From Planotetraspora kaengkrachanensis (GTDB taxonomy: Bacteria; Actinomycetota; Actinomycetes; Streptosporangiales; Streptosporangiaceae): a stretch of DNA of 64,000 nt. Both the position numbers and the translations under genes were made by a program. This document shows, one piece after another, positions 26,010-36,750 of the stretch (its first letter is position 1; each line of letters starts with the position of its first letter). The DNA lies in the NCBI RefSeq assembly GCF_016862895.1, contig NZ_BONV01000037.1:62001-126000 (forward strand), written 5' to 3'. Under the pieces are notes generated by a model. That model was not told where the DNA came from and ran no database searches. It saw only the letters and a program-made list of their open reading frames with translations.

Positions 26010-26990
26010 ATGGCGGATGAGATCGACGCGGACATTAATCCGGAATATCCGGTCAGCTGGCAGGCGGCGGCGCTCAACGGGGTACTGCGCGGCACGATGA
26101 AACCGATCTCCACCATCCTCCTCCGCAACACGACCGGCATGGCAGTCGCCAGCCGGTTGATCTGTCTCGGTGAGCGGGTTCCCGGGATCCTCCCCAAGCA
26201 CGTCACGATACGGCAGGAGCGATTCGAGTCCTGCGCGGGCGAATGGGTCCGGGGTGGGGACGACGTCGACGAGAGCAAGGTGCTTCTGTACTTTCACGGC
26301 GGCGCCTATTTCATCTGCTCCGCCGCCACGCACCGCCCGATCACCTGGAGGCTGTCGGCGGTCGCCAAGCGGCCGGTGCTGGCGATCGACTACCGGCAGG
26401 GACCCATCCACACGCTCGCCCACTCTCTGACCGACGCCCTCGAGGCCTACCAGTCGCTGCTCGACCGGGGGCACGCCCCCGGGGACATCCTGTTCGCCGG
26501 CGACTCGGCCGGCGGCCATCTGGCCCTCGCCACCCTGCTCTCCCTGCGTGACCAGGGGCGCCCGCTGCCCGCCGCCGCGATCTGCATGTCGCCCTGGACC
26601 GACCTCAGCGACGTGCGCCGGCGGGTCAACTGCTGGGCCGACCCCCTGCTGCCCGCGGGCCGCGTGGACTGGCTGGCCAGACGCTGGACCGACGGCCTCG
26701 ACTGCCGCGACCCCCTGGTCTCTCCCGTGTTCGGCGACTACACCGGCATCCCCCCGCTCATGATCGTGACGGGTTCCACGGAGATCCTGCGCGACGACGG
26801 CCGCCGGGTCGCGCTCAGCGCACGGGAGAACGGCGTCCCGGTCACCTACGAAGAGTGGAACCGCATGCCCCACGTCTTCGCGATCCTCGCCGACGTCGTC
26901 CCCGAGGCGCGCCTGGTCTTCCAGCACATCTCCCGTTTCATCGGAGCGGTCGAGGCGCGGTCCGCGCGATCCGGGCAGGAAGCCGCCTGA
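26010..26990 (+). CDS. Alpha/beta hydrolase, hormone-sensitive-lipase type esterase
   Basis: Cytoplasmic esterase of the HSL (family IV) group, 326 aa. It has the oxyanion motif HGGAYF, nucleophile Ser166 in GDSAGGHL, catalytic Asp region (VTGSTEILRDDG) and His in MPHVFAIL. GGGAGG at 26000-26005 supports the ATG at 26010 rather than the one at 25974. The N-terminal cap region is unremarkable. Substrate is unknown; short acyl esters are typical of the family. It stands alone between DUF3052 and the kinase. Confidence 0.9.
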   Translation: MADEIDADINPEYPVSWQAAALNGVLRGTMKPISTILLRNTTGMAVASRLICLGERVPGILPKHVTIRQERFESCAGEWVRGGDDVDESKVLLYFHGGAYFICSAATHRPITWRLSAVAKRPVLAIDYRQGPIHTLAHSLTDALEAYQSLLDRGHAPGDILFAGDSAGGHLALATLLSLRDQGRPLPAAAICMSPWTDLSDVRRRVNCWADPLLPAGRVDWLARRWTDGLDCRDPLVSPVFGDYTGIPPLMIVTGSTEILRDDGRRVALSARENGVPVTYEEWNRMPHVFAILADVVPEARLVFQHISRFIGAVEARSARSGQEAA

Positions 26991-27164
26991 TGTAGGTATT
27001 TGTAACCAATGGGACGCTTGTGACCTGCGGTTTCCCGAATTCCCCTTACCTAAAGGTGTCATTGGCCTTACCTCGCATGCCGCTTCCGGTCAGTACCGCC
27101 CCTGGCGCGTTCCAAGAGAGCACAGTGTGCTGTGCGGTACTTCCGTGAGAGAGGCAGCTTCCGG

Positions 27165-28652
27165 ATGGCGCGTGGCGGAAACGGCCCCCAGAACGGCATG
27201 CCCCGGGGCGTGCGGCCGCTGACGGTGGGCGATCCGGTGATCATCGGACGGTACCTGCTTCTCGGCCGTCTCGGCAGTGGCGGCATGGGCGTGGTCTACC
27301 TGGCCGAGCGGCCCGAGGGCGGCCTGGCGGCGGTGAAGACCCCGCACTCGATGCACCTGTCCGATCCCACGCTCCGCGCGAGGTTCGCCGAGGAGGCCGA
27401 GTTCTCCCGGCGCGTGGTGCCCTTCCACACCGCCACCGCGATCGAGGACGGCTTCGACAACGGCCGGCCCTACCTCGTCACCGAGTACATCCCAGGGCCC
27501 TCGCTCTCCCAGGTGGTCGTCGACGGCGGTCCGCTCACCCCCGATCTCGCCTACGGCGTGGCGCTCGGTGCGGCGGCCGCCCTGCTCGCCACCCATGAGG
27601 CGGGGCTGGTCCACCGTGACCTCAAGCCGGCGAACGTGCTGCTGTCTCCGCGCGGCCCCTACGTCATCGACTTCGGAATCGCCCGCGACGTGGACGCCGC
27701 CACCGCCCACACCCAGGCCGGCCAGATCATGGGCAGCCCCGGCTGGGTCGCCCCCGAGCGGCTGACCGGCGGCCCCGCCATCCCGGCATCGGACGTCTTC
27801 TCGTGGGGCTGTCTCGTCGCCTTCGCCGCCACCGGCCTCCATCCGTTCGGCACAGGGGAGCTCGACGTCGTCAGCCGGCGGATCCTGGTGGAGGAACCGC
27901 GCATCGCGGGTGTGCCGAGGCTGCTGTGGGACAGCGTCTCCGCGTCGCTGCGCAAGGAGCCCGCCGAGCGCCCCGACGCCGGGGAACTGCTGTCGGCGCT
28001 GCTCGCGGTGGGTGGGATCGCCATGCCGGGGGACGTCCGCGACGCCGTCGGCCGCATCATGGCGGAGATCTGGCAGCCGGTGCCGTACCCGGAGGACGAC
28101 GAGGAGGACACGGCCGAGCGGCCGGCCGGCAGGACGTCGCGCCGCAGGGCGGGCGGCCACGTCACCCACGCGGGGTTCGCGGCCCTGGCGACGGTCACGA
28201 TCGCCGCGATGACCGTGGTGGCGACCGGGTCCGGGGTGGCGCGCCTCAGAGGGGGCACCGAGCCGCCACCCCCCGCCCCAGTGGTGATGCCGGGAGACGA
28301 GGGCGTGTCGATTCCCCAGCAGACGCCGCCGCCTCCGAGTCCGTCGGCGACCGGCCTCAGCCCGATCATCCGTACGACCGTCACCGCGACGGCGTCCCCT
28401 CCCATCGTGCGGGTGGAGGCGCCGTTGCCGCCGCTCCCGCCGGTGGACCCGTGCTTCGTCCGGGCGGGCCGGCCGAAGGACTGCGTGCCGTCGCAACCGT
28501 CGCAACCCCCGACGCCGGCGCCGCCGTCTCCCGCCGGCCCCCAGCCGTCGCCCGACGACAGCGGCGTCTCGCCCCAGCCGAGCCCCTCGCCCGTGCCCAG
28601 CCCGGAGCCGAGTCCGTCCCCGAGCCCGAGTCTCGTCCCCCCGGCAGGCTGA
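27165..28652 (+). CDS. Membrane-anchored serine/threonine protein kinase with proline-rich extracellular tail
   Basis: Hanks-type kinase of 495 aa. The kinase domain fills residues about 28-290: glycine loop LGSGGMGVVY, Lys58 in AAVKTP, catalytic Asp152 in HRDLKPANVLL, DFGIAR and GSPGWVAPERL. A linker rich in Glu/Arg leads to one membrane segment (about residues 325-350). A roughly 130-aa outer tail of Pro/Ser repeats (PPPPSPSAT, SPSPVPSPEPSPSPS) contains two cysteines (in DPCFVR and RPKDCVPS) but no PASTA repeats. The ATG at 27165 is preceded by GAGAGAGG. The signal sensed is unknown. Confidence 0.93.
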   Translation: MARGGNGPQNGMPRGVRPLTVGDPVIIGRYLLLGRLGSGGMGVVYLAERPEGGLAAVKTPHSMHLSDPTLRARFAEEAEFSRRVVPFHTATAIEDGFDNGRPYLVTEYIPGPSLSQVVVDGGPLTPDLAYGVALGAAAALLATHEAGLVHRDLKPANVLLSPRGPYVIDFGIARDVDAATAHTQAGQIMGSPGWVAPERLTGGPAIPASDVFSWGCLVAFAATGLHPFGTGELDVVSRRILVEEPRIAGVPRLLWDSVSASLRKEPAERPDAGELLSALLAVGGIAMPGDVRDAVGRIMAEIWQPVPYPEDDEEDTAERPAGRTSRRRAGGHVTHAGFAALATVTIAAMTVVATGSGVARLRGGTEPPPPAPVVMPGDEGVSIPQQTPPPPSPSATGLSPIIRTTVTATASPPIVRVEAPLPPLPPVDPCFVRAGRPKDCVPSQPSQPPTPAPPSPAGPQPSPDDSGVSPQPSPSPVPSPEPSPSPSPSLVPPAG

Positions 28653-28683
28653 CCGGTCGCGGGCGTGGTGCATCCTTGGGCGC

Positions 28684-29487
28684 ATGCAGGCAGCGCTCGA
28701 ACTGAACGACATGACCGTCCGCGTGGTCGGCCGCACCCTGGTGTCCGAGGTGAACTGGAGGGTGGATCACGGGCAGCACTGGGTCCTCCTCGGACCCAAC
28801 GGCGCGGGCAAGACGACGATGCTCTCGGTGGCCGCGGCCGTACGGCACCCGAGCTCGGGCAGCGCCACGGTCCTGGGGCGGCGGCTCGGCCGGACCGACC
28901 TGCGGGAACTGCGGCGGGACATCGGGCTGGTGGCGGCAAGTCAGCGGCTGGTCGACGAGGCACTGCTCGAGGAGGAGGCCGCGACGGCGCTGACGGTCGT
29001 CCTCACGGGGCACACCGGGACGAGCGCGCCGCTGTGGGACCGGTACGGCGACGCCGAGCGGGAGCGGGCCCACCGGATGCTCGCCGATCTCGGCTGCAAG
29101 GAGCTTGCCGACCGCCCCTTTCTGGTCTGCTCACAGGGGGAGAAGGCGCGGATCCGGGTGGCCAGGGCGCTGATGGCGGATCCGGCGATCCTGCTTCTCG
29201 ACGAGCCGTTCGCGGGACTCGACCTGCCCGCGCGGGAGGACCTGATCGAGGCGCTGGAGGATCTCGCGAGCACGCGTGACGGGCTGACGACCGTGCTGGT
29301 CACGCATCACCTGGAGGAGGTGCCCGCCACCACCACCCACGCGTTGCTGATGAAGGACACCCGCGTGCTCGCGGCGGGCCCGGTGGGGGAGGTCCTCACC
29401 GGTCCCGCCCTGTCGGACTGCTTCGGCCGGCCACTCCGGCTCGACTCGGTCGACGGCCGGTGGTACGCGCGGGCCACCCGGGCCTGA
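28684..29487 (+). CDS. ABC ATPase, orphan (no permease nearby)
   Basis: The 267-aa protein carries Walker A GPNGAGKTT, a signature changed to CSQGEKARIRVARAL, Walker B ILLLDEPFAGLD and H-loop THHLEE. The SQGE signature and the lack of any permease gene match the YlmA/ModF-like cytoplasmic ATPases, whose partners are unknown. It follows the kinase by 31 bp on the same strand and could be co-transcribed. Transport substrate cannot be inferred. Confidence 0.88.
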   Translation: MQAALELNDMTVRVVGRTLVSEVNWRVDHGQHWVLLGPNGAGKTTMLSVAAAVRHPSSGSATVLGRRLGRTDLRELRRDIGLVAASQRLVDEALLEEEAATALTVVLTGHTGTSAPLWDRYGDAERERAHRMLADLGCKELADRPFLVCSQGEKARIRVARALMADPAILLLDEPFAGLDLPAREDLIEALEDLASTRDGLTTVLVTHHLEEVPATTTHALLMKDTRVLAAGPVGEVLTGPALSDCFGRPLRLDSVDGRWYARATRA

Positions 29488-29640
29488 CGCGCGTCACGCG
29501 GGGCCGGCCCCCGGCGGGCGCGTTCGCTCAAGGATCAGGCCCCGCCGGTGGCCGTCAGATCCCGAGGGGTGACCTGCGGCTCCGTGACGGGGCCTGGGTT
29601 TCCGACCGGCAGTGCCGTCGCCGGGGTCAGTGAGCCTCAT

Positions 29641-29667
29641 TGATCACTGTGCCCGATCGATCAGTGA

Positions 29668-29670
<3 letters not shown>
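29641..29670. terminator. Hairpin at the 3' end of aceA
   Basis: TGATCACTG at 29641-29649 pairs perfectly with CAGTGATCA at 29662-29670 around a 12-base loop. It overlaps the aceA stop codon and serves the minus strand. Confidence 0.7.
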
Positions 29671-30960
<1,290 letters not shown>

Positions 30961-31203
30961 GTCCGTCACTCCCTCGTTGCGTGCTGTGCCGTCACCTGGG
31001 TGCTTATTTCGAGTTTGTTCCCGGCATCGGAGGTCAACAAGGCGAGATGTCGTGAAAGAACCGGGAAATTTTCTTAGATTCGAATACCGGCCGGTATTTT
31101 GTAGGGAAGAATCGTCAATCTTCTCCTATGGACTAGACCAATCTGAGCGCGGGGGTGTGCGAGAGGCTGGAAGAAAGGAGGAAATTCCGCTTAGGATCGA
31201 GCC

Positions 31204-32673
31204 ATGCCGTCCTTGCTGGGTGAAGAACCACTGTCTTTGACGCAGGAGCTCGACCTTCTGGCCTTCGGCCAACGCCTGAAGCACCTGCGCAGGCAACGTG
31301 GGCTCACACTCTCCGAGCTCGGTGAGCGGGTGGGGCGCGCGCCCAGCCAGCTCTCCCTCCTGGAGAACGGCAAGCGCGAGCCGAAGCTGTCGCTGCTGAA
31401 GGCCCTGGCCACCGCGCTGGGCGTCCCCGTCGAGGAACTGCTCCGCAGGCAGGCGCCCAACCGGCGGGCCCAGCTGGAGATCGCCCTGGAGGAGGCCCAG
31501 CGCGACCCGCTCTACACGAGCCTCGGGCTGAGCAGGCTCAAGGTCTCCGCCCGGGTGCCGAACGACGTGCTGGAGCACATTCTCGGCCTGTTCGACGAGC
31601 TCAAAGCGCGTGAGGCGAAGGGCACGGCCACTCCGGAGGAGGCGCGGGCGGCCAACGCCGACCTGCGCCGCGAGCAGCGGGAGCTGGGCAACTACTTCGA
31701 GGACATCGAGCAGGCGGCCGCCGAGGCCCTCGCGGCGGTGGGCTACCGGATGGGCGCGCTGTCGGAGAGCACCGTCCAGGCGCTGGTCTCGCACTTCGGG
31801 TTCACCGTCCACCAGGCGCAGGACCTGCCGCGCTCCGCCCGGTCGGTGACCGACCTCAGGAACCGGCGGATCTACCTCAAGCGCGAGCAACTCGGCATGC
31901 ACACGCCCCGGACGATCCTGCTGCAGACCCTCGGCCACTTCGCGCTTCAGCACCACAAGCCCCGCGACTTCGCCGACTTCCTGCGCCAGCGGGTCGAGGC
32001 GAACTACTTCGCGGCGGCCGTCCTCGTCCCGGAGACGGCGGCCGTGCCGTACCTGCTGGAGGCCAAGCAGGACAAGGCGCTGTCCGTCGAGGACCTCAGG
32101 GACGTCTTCGCGGTCTCCTACGAAATGGCGGCCCACCGGTTCACCAACCTCGCCACCCGTCACCTCGACCTCGTGTGCCACTTCGTGCGCAACGACGCGG
32201 GCGGCATCATCTACAAGGCCTACGAGAACGACGGGATCGTCTTCCCCGCCGACGAGCAGGGGGCGATCGAGGGCCAGCGGCTCTGCCTGCGGTGGTCCGG
32301 CCGGCAGGTGTTCCAGTCGCCCGACCGGTTCTCGCTGTACTACCAGTACTCGGACACCCCCACCGGGACCTACTTCTGTGTGGCCCACGTCGACCCTTCG
32401 CAGGAGAAGGACTTCGCGATCACGCTCGGCGTGCCGTACCGGGAGTCGCGCTGGTTCCGCGGCAGGGAGACGACCAGCAGGACCAAGTCCAACTGCCCGA
32501 ACGGCGAGTGTTGCCGCCGGCCGCCCGCTGATCTGGCGCAACGGTGGGAGGGGTACGCCTGGCCCTCGGTCCTGGCCAACTCGCACATCCTGGCCGCGCT
32601 GCCGCCCGGTTCGTTCCCCGGCGTCGACGAGGCGGACGTCTACGCCTTCCTCGACCGCCATGCGTCGTCCTGA
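31204..32673 (+). CDS. ramB: RamB-like XRE-family regulator of acetate metabolism
   Basis: Transcription factor of the short-chain fatty acyl regulator family, 489 aa. The helix-turn-helix (FGQRLKHLRRQRGLTLSELG) with VGRAPSQLSLLENGKREP sits near residues 20-65. An IrrE-like (DUF955) middle region follows, with LLQTLGHFALQHHKPRDFAD and NYFAAAVLVPE. A cysteine-bearing C-terminal domain (CPNGECCRRPP) ends the protein. In Corynebacterium RamB represses aceA, and the divergent layout here supports the same role. No clear RamB consensus site was found in the 243-bp spacer by eye. Confidence 0.92.
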   Translation: MPSLLGEEPLSLTQELDLLAFGQRLKHLRRQRGLTLSELGERVGRAPSQLSLLENGKREPKLSLLKALATALGVPVEELLRRQAPNRRAQLEIALEEAQRDPLYTSLGLSRLKVSARVPNDVLEHILGLFDELKAREAKGTATPEEARAANADLRREQRELGNYFEDIEQAAAEALAAVGYRMGALSESTVQALVSHFGFTVHQAQDLPRSARSVTDLRNRRIYLKREQLGMHTPRTILLQTLGHFALQHHKPRDFADFLRQRVEANYFAAAVLVPETAAVPYLLEAKQDKALSVEDLRDVFAVSYEMAAHRFTNLATRHLDLVCHFVRNDAGGIIYKAYENDGIVFPADEQGAIEGQRLCLRWSGRQVFQSPDRFSLYYQYSDTPTGTYFCVAHVDPSQEKDFAITLGVPYRESRWFRGRETTSRTKSNCPNGECCRRPPADLAQRWEGYAWPSVLANSHILAALPPGSFPGVDEADVYAFLDRHASS

Positions 32674-32766
32674 CCATCCTCTCGGCCGGTCCCCGGGGCT
32701 CCGGGGTCCGGCCGGCGCACCGTAGGGTGATGGCCGTGGACTCAGAGGGCGACGAGAGGATCATGC

Positions 32767-33720
32767 GTGCTGCCTGAGGTCGAATCCTGGCTGCGCAGCC
32801 GCACCACGTCGTCCGCCGACTGGCCCGTCAGCACGTTGATGGCGGCGAAGGGGGCCACGCGGATCAGCGTGGTGCTCCCGGCGCGCGACGAGGCGGAGAC
32901 GGTGGGGGAGATCGTCGGCGCGATCCGGCGCGACCTCGTCGAGTCGGTGCCCCTGGTCGACGAGCTCATCGTCATCGACTCCCGGTCGACCGACGACACC
33001 GCGGCCCAGGCCGTACAGGCTGGGGCGAAGGTCTTCGCGCAGGACGAGATCCTGTGCGAGCTGGAGCCCCTCGACGGCAAGGGCGAGGCGCTGTGGAAGT
33101 CGCTCGCGGTGACGACGGGCGACCTCATCGTCTTCGTCGACGCCGACCTGCGGGAGTTCCGCACCTCGTTCGTGACCGGGTTACTCGGGCCGCTCCTGGC
33201 CGACCCCTCGGTGGCGTACGTGAAGGGCTGCTACGACAGGCCGCTGTCGGGGGTGCAGGGAGCGGGCGGGCGGGTCACCGAACTCGTCGCGCGGCCGCTG
33301 CTCAACCTGCACTGGCCGTTGCTCGCCGGCTTCGTCCAGCCGCTCTCGGGTGAGTACGCCGGACGGCGCAGCGCGCTGGAGCGGGTGCCCTTCGTGAGCG
33401 GGTACGGCGTCGAACTGGCCCTGCTGATCGACATGCTCGAGTTCGCCGGGCTGGACGCGCTGGCCCAGGTCGACCTGGGCAGGCGGGTGCACTCCCATCA
33501 GTCGACCGAGGCGCTCGGCGGGATGGCGGGCCAGATCATGCACACCGCGTGGTCCCGCCTCGAACGGCAGGGAAAGATCGTTTCCTTACACGTCCCGTCG
33601 GCGCGGGTGACCCAGTTCCGCCGGGGCCTGTCCGGCCACGATCCACTTGTCAGGGACGTCACGGTGGCCGAGCGCCCGCCGATGGTCACGGTGCCGCAGT
33701 ACGCAGGCAGAGGGTTGTAG
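32767..33720 (+). CDS. gpgS: Glucosyl-3-phosphoglycerate synthase
   Basis: GT81 glycosyltransferase, 317 aa, which makes glucosyl-3-phosphoglycerate, the precursor of glucosylglycerate and methylglucose lipopolysaccharides. Seen motifs: ISVVLPARDEAETVGEIV, VIDSRSTDDTA, the metal-binding DxD at Asp125-Ala-Asp127 (VFVDADLREF), PLSGEYAGRR and GYGVELALLIDM. The GTG at 32767 gives the usual length, with GAGAGGA just upstream. The phosphatase partner (GpgP) is not in the window. FolP2, its mycobacterial neighbour, lies at 20197. Confidence 0.95.
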   Translation: MLPEVESWLRSRTTSSADWPVSTLMAAKGATRISVVLPARDEAETVGEIVGAIRRDLVESVPLVDELIVIDSRSTDDTAAQAVQAGAKVFAQDEILCELEPLDGKGEALWKSLAVTTGDLIVFVDADLREFRTSFVTGLLGPLLADPSVAYVKGCYDRPLSGVQGAGGRVTELVARPLLNLHWPLLAGFVQPLSGEYAGRRSALERVPFVSGYGVELALLIDMLEFAGLDALAQVDLGRRVHSHQSTEALGGMAGQIMHTAWSRLERQGKIVSLHVPSARVTQFRRGLSGHDPLVRDVTVAERPPMVTVPQYAGRGL

Positions 33721-33829
33721 CGCCCAGTCGGACACTCCCTAACCCGGGGGTGAATTATCCGAGCCTGTTACTGGCGAGTAGCATTCCTCTCCATTGATCC
33801 CGCTTTCGGCTTTCCATGGACAGGACTCG

Positions 33830-35056
33830 ATGACCGACAACACCACGGGCTTCTACCCCGAGCTGAGTGACGACGTCCGCGAGGTACGTGACTGGGCGCG
33901 CGAGTTCGCCCGTGACGTCATCCGTCCTGCCGGGGCGGAATGGGACGAGCGGGAGGAGACTCCCTGGCCGGTCCTGCAGGAAGCGGCCAAGATCGGCCTC
34001 TACTCCCTCGACTTCTTCGCCGCGCAGTGGTTCGAGGAGTCCGGGCTCGGCCTGCCGGCGACCTTCGAGGAACTGTTCTGGGGTGACGCCGGCATCGGCC
34101 TGTCCATCGTCGGCACCGGCCTCGCCGCCGCGTCCCTCGCCTCGAACGGCACGCCCGAGCAGATGGGGGAGTGGCTGCCCCAGATGTTCGGCTCCGTCGA
34201 CGACATCAAGCTGGGCGCCTTCTGCGCGTCCGAGCCCGACGCGGGCAGCGACATCGGCTCGATCCGCACCCGCGCGGTCTACGACGAGGCGGCCGACGAA
34301 TGGGAGCTGAACGGCGTCAAGACCTGGGTCACCAACGGAGGCATCGCCAACGTGCACGTGGTCGTCGCCTCGGTCGACCCGTCGCTCGGCACCCGCGGCC
34401 AGGCGTCGTTCGTGGTCCCGCCGGGCACGCCCGGCCTGTCCCAGGGGCAGAAGTTCAAGAAACACGGCATCCGCGCCTCGCACACCGCCGAGGTCGTCCT
34501 GGACCACGTGCGCGTCCCCGGCTCGTGCCTGCTCGGCGGCAAGGAGAAGCTGGACGCCCGCCTGGCCAGGGTCCGCGCCGGCGCCAAGAGCGGCGAGCAG
34601 GCCGCGATGCGCACGTTCGAGTCGACCCGGCCGCTCGTCGCGGCCATGGCCGTCGGATTGGCCCGGGCGTCCTTCGAGTACGCCCGCGACTACGCCAGGG
34701 AGCGTGAGCAGTTCGGCCGGAAGATCGGTGAGAACCAGGCGGTGGCCTTCCTCCTCGCGGACATGGCCACCCGGATCGACGCGGCACGGCTGATGACCTG
34801 GCGGGCGGCGTGGATGGCCAGGCACGGGCGGCCGCTGGACCACGCCGAGGGCTCGATGAGCAAGCTCGTCGCCAGCGAGACGGCGGTGTGGGTGAGCGAG
34901 CAGGCCATCCAGATCCTGGGCGGCGCCGGCTACACCCGTGAGCACCCGGTGGAGCGCTTCCACCGCGACAGCAAGATCTTCACGATCTTCGAGGGGACGT
35001 CGGAGATCCAGCGTCTCATCATCGGCCGCGCCGTCACCGGCCTGCCCGTCCGGTAA
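33830..35056 (+). CDS. Acyl-CoA dehydrogenase
   Basis: FAD-dependent enzyme of fatty-acid beta-oxidation, 408 aa. Three domains are seen: alpha N-terminal (residues about 1-120), beta middle (CASEPDAGSDIGSIRTRAV and VTNGGIANVHVVV), and alpha C-terminal (QFGRKIGENQAVAFLLADMA, QILGGAGYTREHPVER, and the catalytic Glu in TIFEGTSEIQR). The ATG at 33830 has AGGA upstream. Substrate chain length is not readable. It lies 110 bp after gpgS with no clear operon link. Confidence 0.94.
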   Translation: MTDNTTGFYPELSDDVREVRDWAREFARDVIRPAGAEWDEREETPWPVLQEAAKIGLYSLDFFAAQWFEESGLGLPATFEELFWGDAGIGLSIVGTGLAAASLASNGTPEQMGEWLPQMFGSVDDIKLGAFCASEPDAGSDIGSIRTRAVYDEAADEWELNGVKTWVTNGGIANVHVVVASVDPSLGTRGQASFVVPPGTPGLSQGQKFKKHGIRASHTAEVVLDHVRVPGSCLLGGKEKLDARLARVRAGAKSGEQAAMRTFESTRPLVAAMAVGLARASFEYARDYAREREQFGRKIGENQAVAFLLADMATRIDAARLMTWRAAWMARHGRPLDHAEGSMSKLVASETAVWVSEQAIQILGGAGYTREHPVERFHRDSKIFTIFEGTSEIQRLIIGRAVTGLPVR

Positions 35057-35140
35057 TACCCCCTCCATTGGGGCCTGCGTGGTTTCGCCCTCGCTTGAGG
35101 ACCGTGATCCGCTGTGTGGGTGGCCTGTGCGGGGCGCGGC

Positions 35141-35695
35141 TCAGCTCATCCAGTTGACCAGGAGGCCGATGGGGATGGACGCGGCCAGGCCGATCAACAG
35201 GAACATCCACTCGCGGAGCCGTGCGGCGCGGATGGACTTCTCGGTCTCTCCGACGAAGAGCTTGCGGATCTTCTCTGCTTCGTCCTTGTTGACTTCGAGT
35301 AGGTGCTGCTGGTGTTCGGTTTCCTCGAGGAGAGCCTGACGGGTGGCCTGCTGGGCCTCGAGGTCGCGCCGCAGGTCGTCCATGAGCGCCGTAGCTTCGG
35401 TGAAGAGTGAATTGACGCGGGCGACGCGGCGTTGGAGACGTTCGCGGGGATCTTCCTCCGCTCTGGCGAGGGCCAGTTTCGCGCGGGCTATGTCCTCACG
35501 TGCCATCAGTGCTGCCACGCCCCATACAAAGGCGAAGCAGGCGGCCCATCCGATCCCCGGCACGTCCGGAATCCCTTCAACGCCCAGATTGATCGCGCCT
35601 CTGTACATCCCGTAGAAGCAAGCGACCGTGATGGAAGCCATCACGGTGCAGGTGATGATGGTGACCCATATGTACCTGTGCTGACGGCGAGCCAT
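35141..35695 (-). CDS. Membrane protein with coiled coil, unknown family (copy 1)
   Basis: The 184-aa protein has two N-terminal membrane segments (TIITCTVMASITVACFYGM and GIGWAACFAFVWGVAALM), then a charged coiled coil (DPRERLQRRVARVNSLFTEA to VNKDEAEKIRKLFVGETEKS) and a C-terminal membrane segment (MFLLIGLAASIPIGLLVNW). A close paralogue of the same topology lies at 41810. Shared cores are FTEA.xLMDDLRRDxEAQQATRQAL and REWMF. No catalytic motif is visible. The two copies bracket the 35.9-41.7 kb accessory island. Confidence 0.8.
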   Translation of the reverse strand: MARRQHRYIWVTIITCTVMASITVACFYGMYRGAINLGVEGIPDVPGIGWAACFAFVWGVAALMAREDIARAKLALARAEEDPRERLQRRVARVNSLFTEATALMDDLRRDLEAQQATRQALLEETEHQQHLLEVNKDEAEKIRKLFVGETEKSIRAARLREWMFLLIGLAASIPIGLLVNWMS

Positions 35696-35853
35696 GGCTT
35701 ATTTGATCGCAGGGAGCCGACGGGTGAAACAGGTGTGATCGGATCGCGATCAGTCGGCCTCGCAGCACGTCCGTCGGTACGCGTGCACGACCGCGCACGG
35801 CGGCGGCCGCCCAGGCGGTCCGTCCAGTGCTGATCTCCTCGACGAAGCGTTGT

Positions 35854-36750
35854 TTAAGGGCCCGACGACAGGCGGCCGAGAGGCAGCGGTGGGGAGATCA
35901 TCTCGGCGGGGCGACAGTCGTTCCCGTCCGGGTCCGGCCTGCACTCGGTCGAGGCCGAGGAGCGGTGCACCATCACGAGGAGTTGCCACCAGACAGTACC
36001 GGCGAAGATCGCTGCGAGTGAGGAGTCCTTGACGTTCCCGGCAGGCTGGAGGAACCGCGACCGTGCGCACATCCACACGTCGCCGTTAAGGGACACTGCG
36101 GCCTTGGCGTGGCCGCACCGGCCGCACAATTCGCCGACGATCGTGGCGGTGGCGTGAGTAGCTCGGCCGACGCCGTGCATCCTGTCCATGCGGACTAGGG
36201 GAACGCCGATCGCGGTCATCTGGTCGTGAGCTTCCTGGGCGCGCTGCCCGTTGCCCGTGTCGACGATGCCGACCTGGAGCGGGATACCTCTCTGTATGGC
36301 CTCGCGGATGTTCGCGAGGGTGCGGCCGTGCGAGCCGCGTCGGCCGGTGATCTTTTCGTGCTGTTCCGGGTCATCGGAGTAGTACGACGTGGACAAAGAC
36401 ACGGCGGGCTCGGACAGCAGGCCCCACAGGCTCTCACGCACCTGGTAGAGGTTGCTGTGGACTTGCACGCGCAGGCCTTGGTCGAGCGCGCGCCCAATCA
36501 GATGCTCGAAGTCCGGGTGCATGGTCGGCTCACCGCCGATGATCTGGACGGCAGTGATTCCGGCGGCCGGTGCTGAGATGATCAGCCGCTCCCAGTCGTC
36601 CGTGTTCATGGTGCCGCGCAAGATCGTGGGACCGGATTCGGCCTGGTAGGGATCGCATTCGAGCCGGCCGGTGATGTCCAGTTCGAGGAACGTCACGGGG
36701 GCCGGCGCGGAGGCGGGCACCGTGGTCGGGAGTTCGTGCGGTGACGCCAT
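35854..36750 (-). CDS. Radical-SAM-like SPASM protein with a degenerate cluster motif
   Basis: The 298-aa protein aligns along its length with actinobacterial radical SAM maturases: TFLELDITGR, then IGGEPTMHPDFEHLI, TSYYSDDPEQHEKITG and VPLVRMDRMHGVGRA, ending with a SPASM-like part (CGRCGHAKAAVSLNGDVWMC and CRPDPDGNDC). At the site where the family has CNLxCxHCYxESGP this protein has RLECDPYQAESGP, so only one of the three cluster cysteines remains. It therefore may not bind the 4Fe-4S cluster in the usual way. The ATG at 36750 is preceded by AAGGGAG. No precursor peptide is evident nearby. Loss of function is inferred from the missing ligands. Confidence 0.75.
   Translation of the reverse strand: MASPHELPTTVPASAPAPVTFLELDITGRLECDPYQAESGPTILRGTMNTDDWERLIISAPAAGITAVQIIGGEPTMHPDFEHLIGRALDQGLRVQVHSNLYQVRESLWGLLSEPAVSLSTSYYSDDPEQHEKITGRRGSHGRTLANIREAIQRGIPLQVGIVDTGNGQRAQEAHDQMTAIGVPLVRMDRMHGVGRATHATATIVGELCGRCGHAKAAVSLNGDVWMCARSRFLQPAGNVKDSSLAAIFAGTVWWQLLVMVHRSSASTECRPDPDGNDCRPAEMISPPLPLGRLSSGP

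Noticed and set aside
36661-36720. A sequencing indel as the cause of the missing radical SAM cysteines
   Set aside because: The frame is continuous and matches the family on both sides of the site; several substitutions and a two-residue gap are needed.
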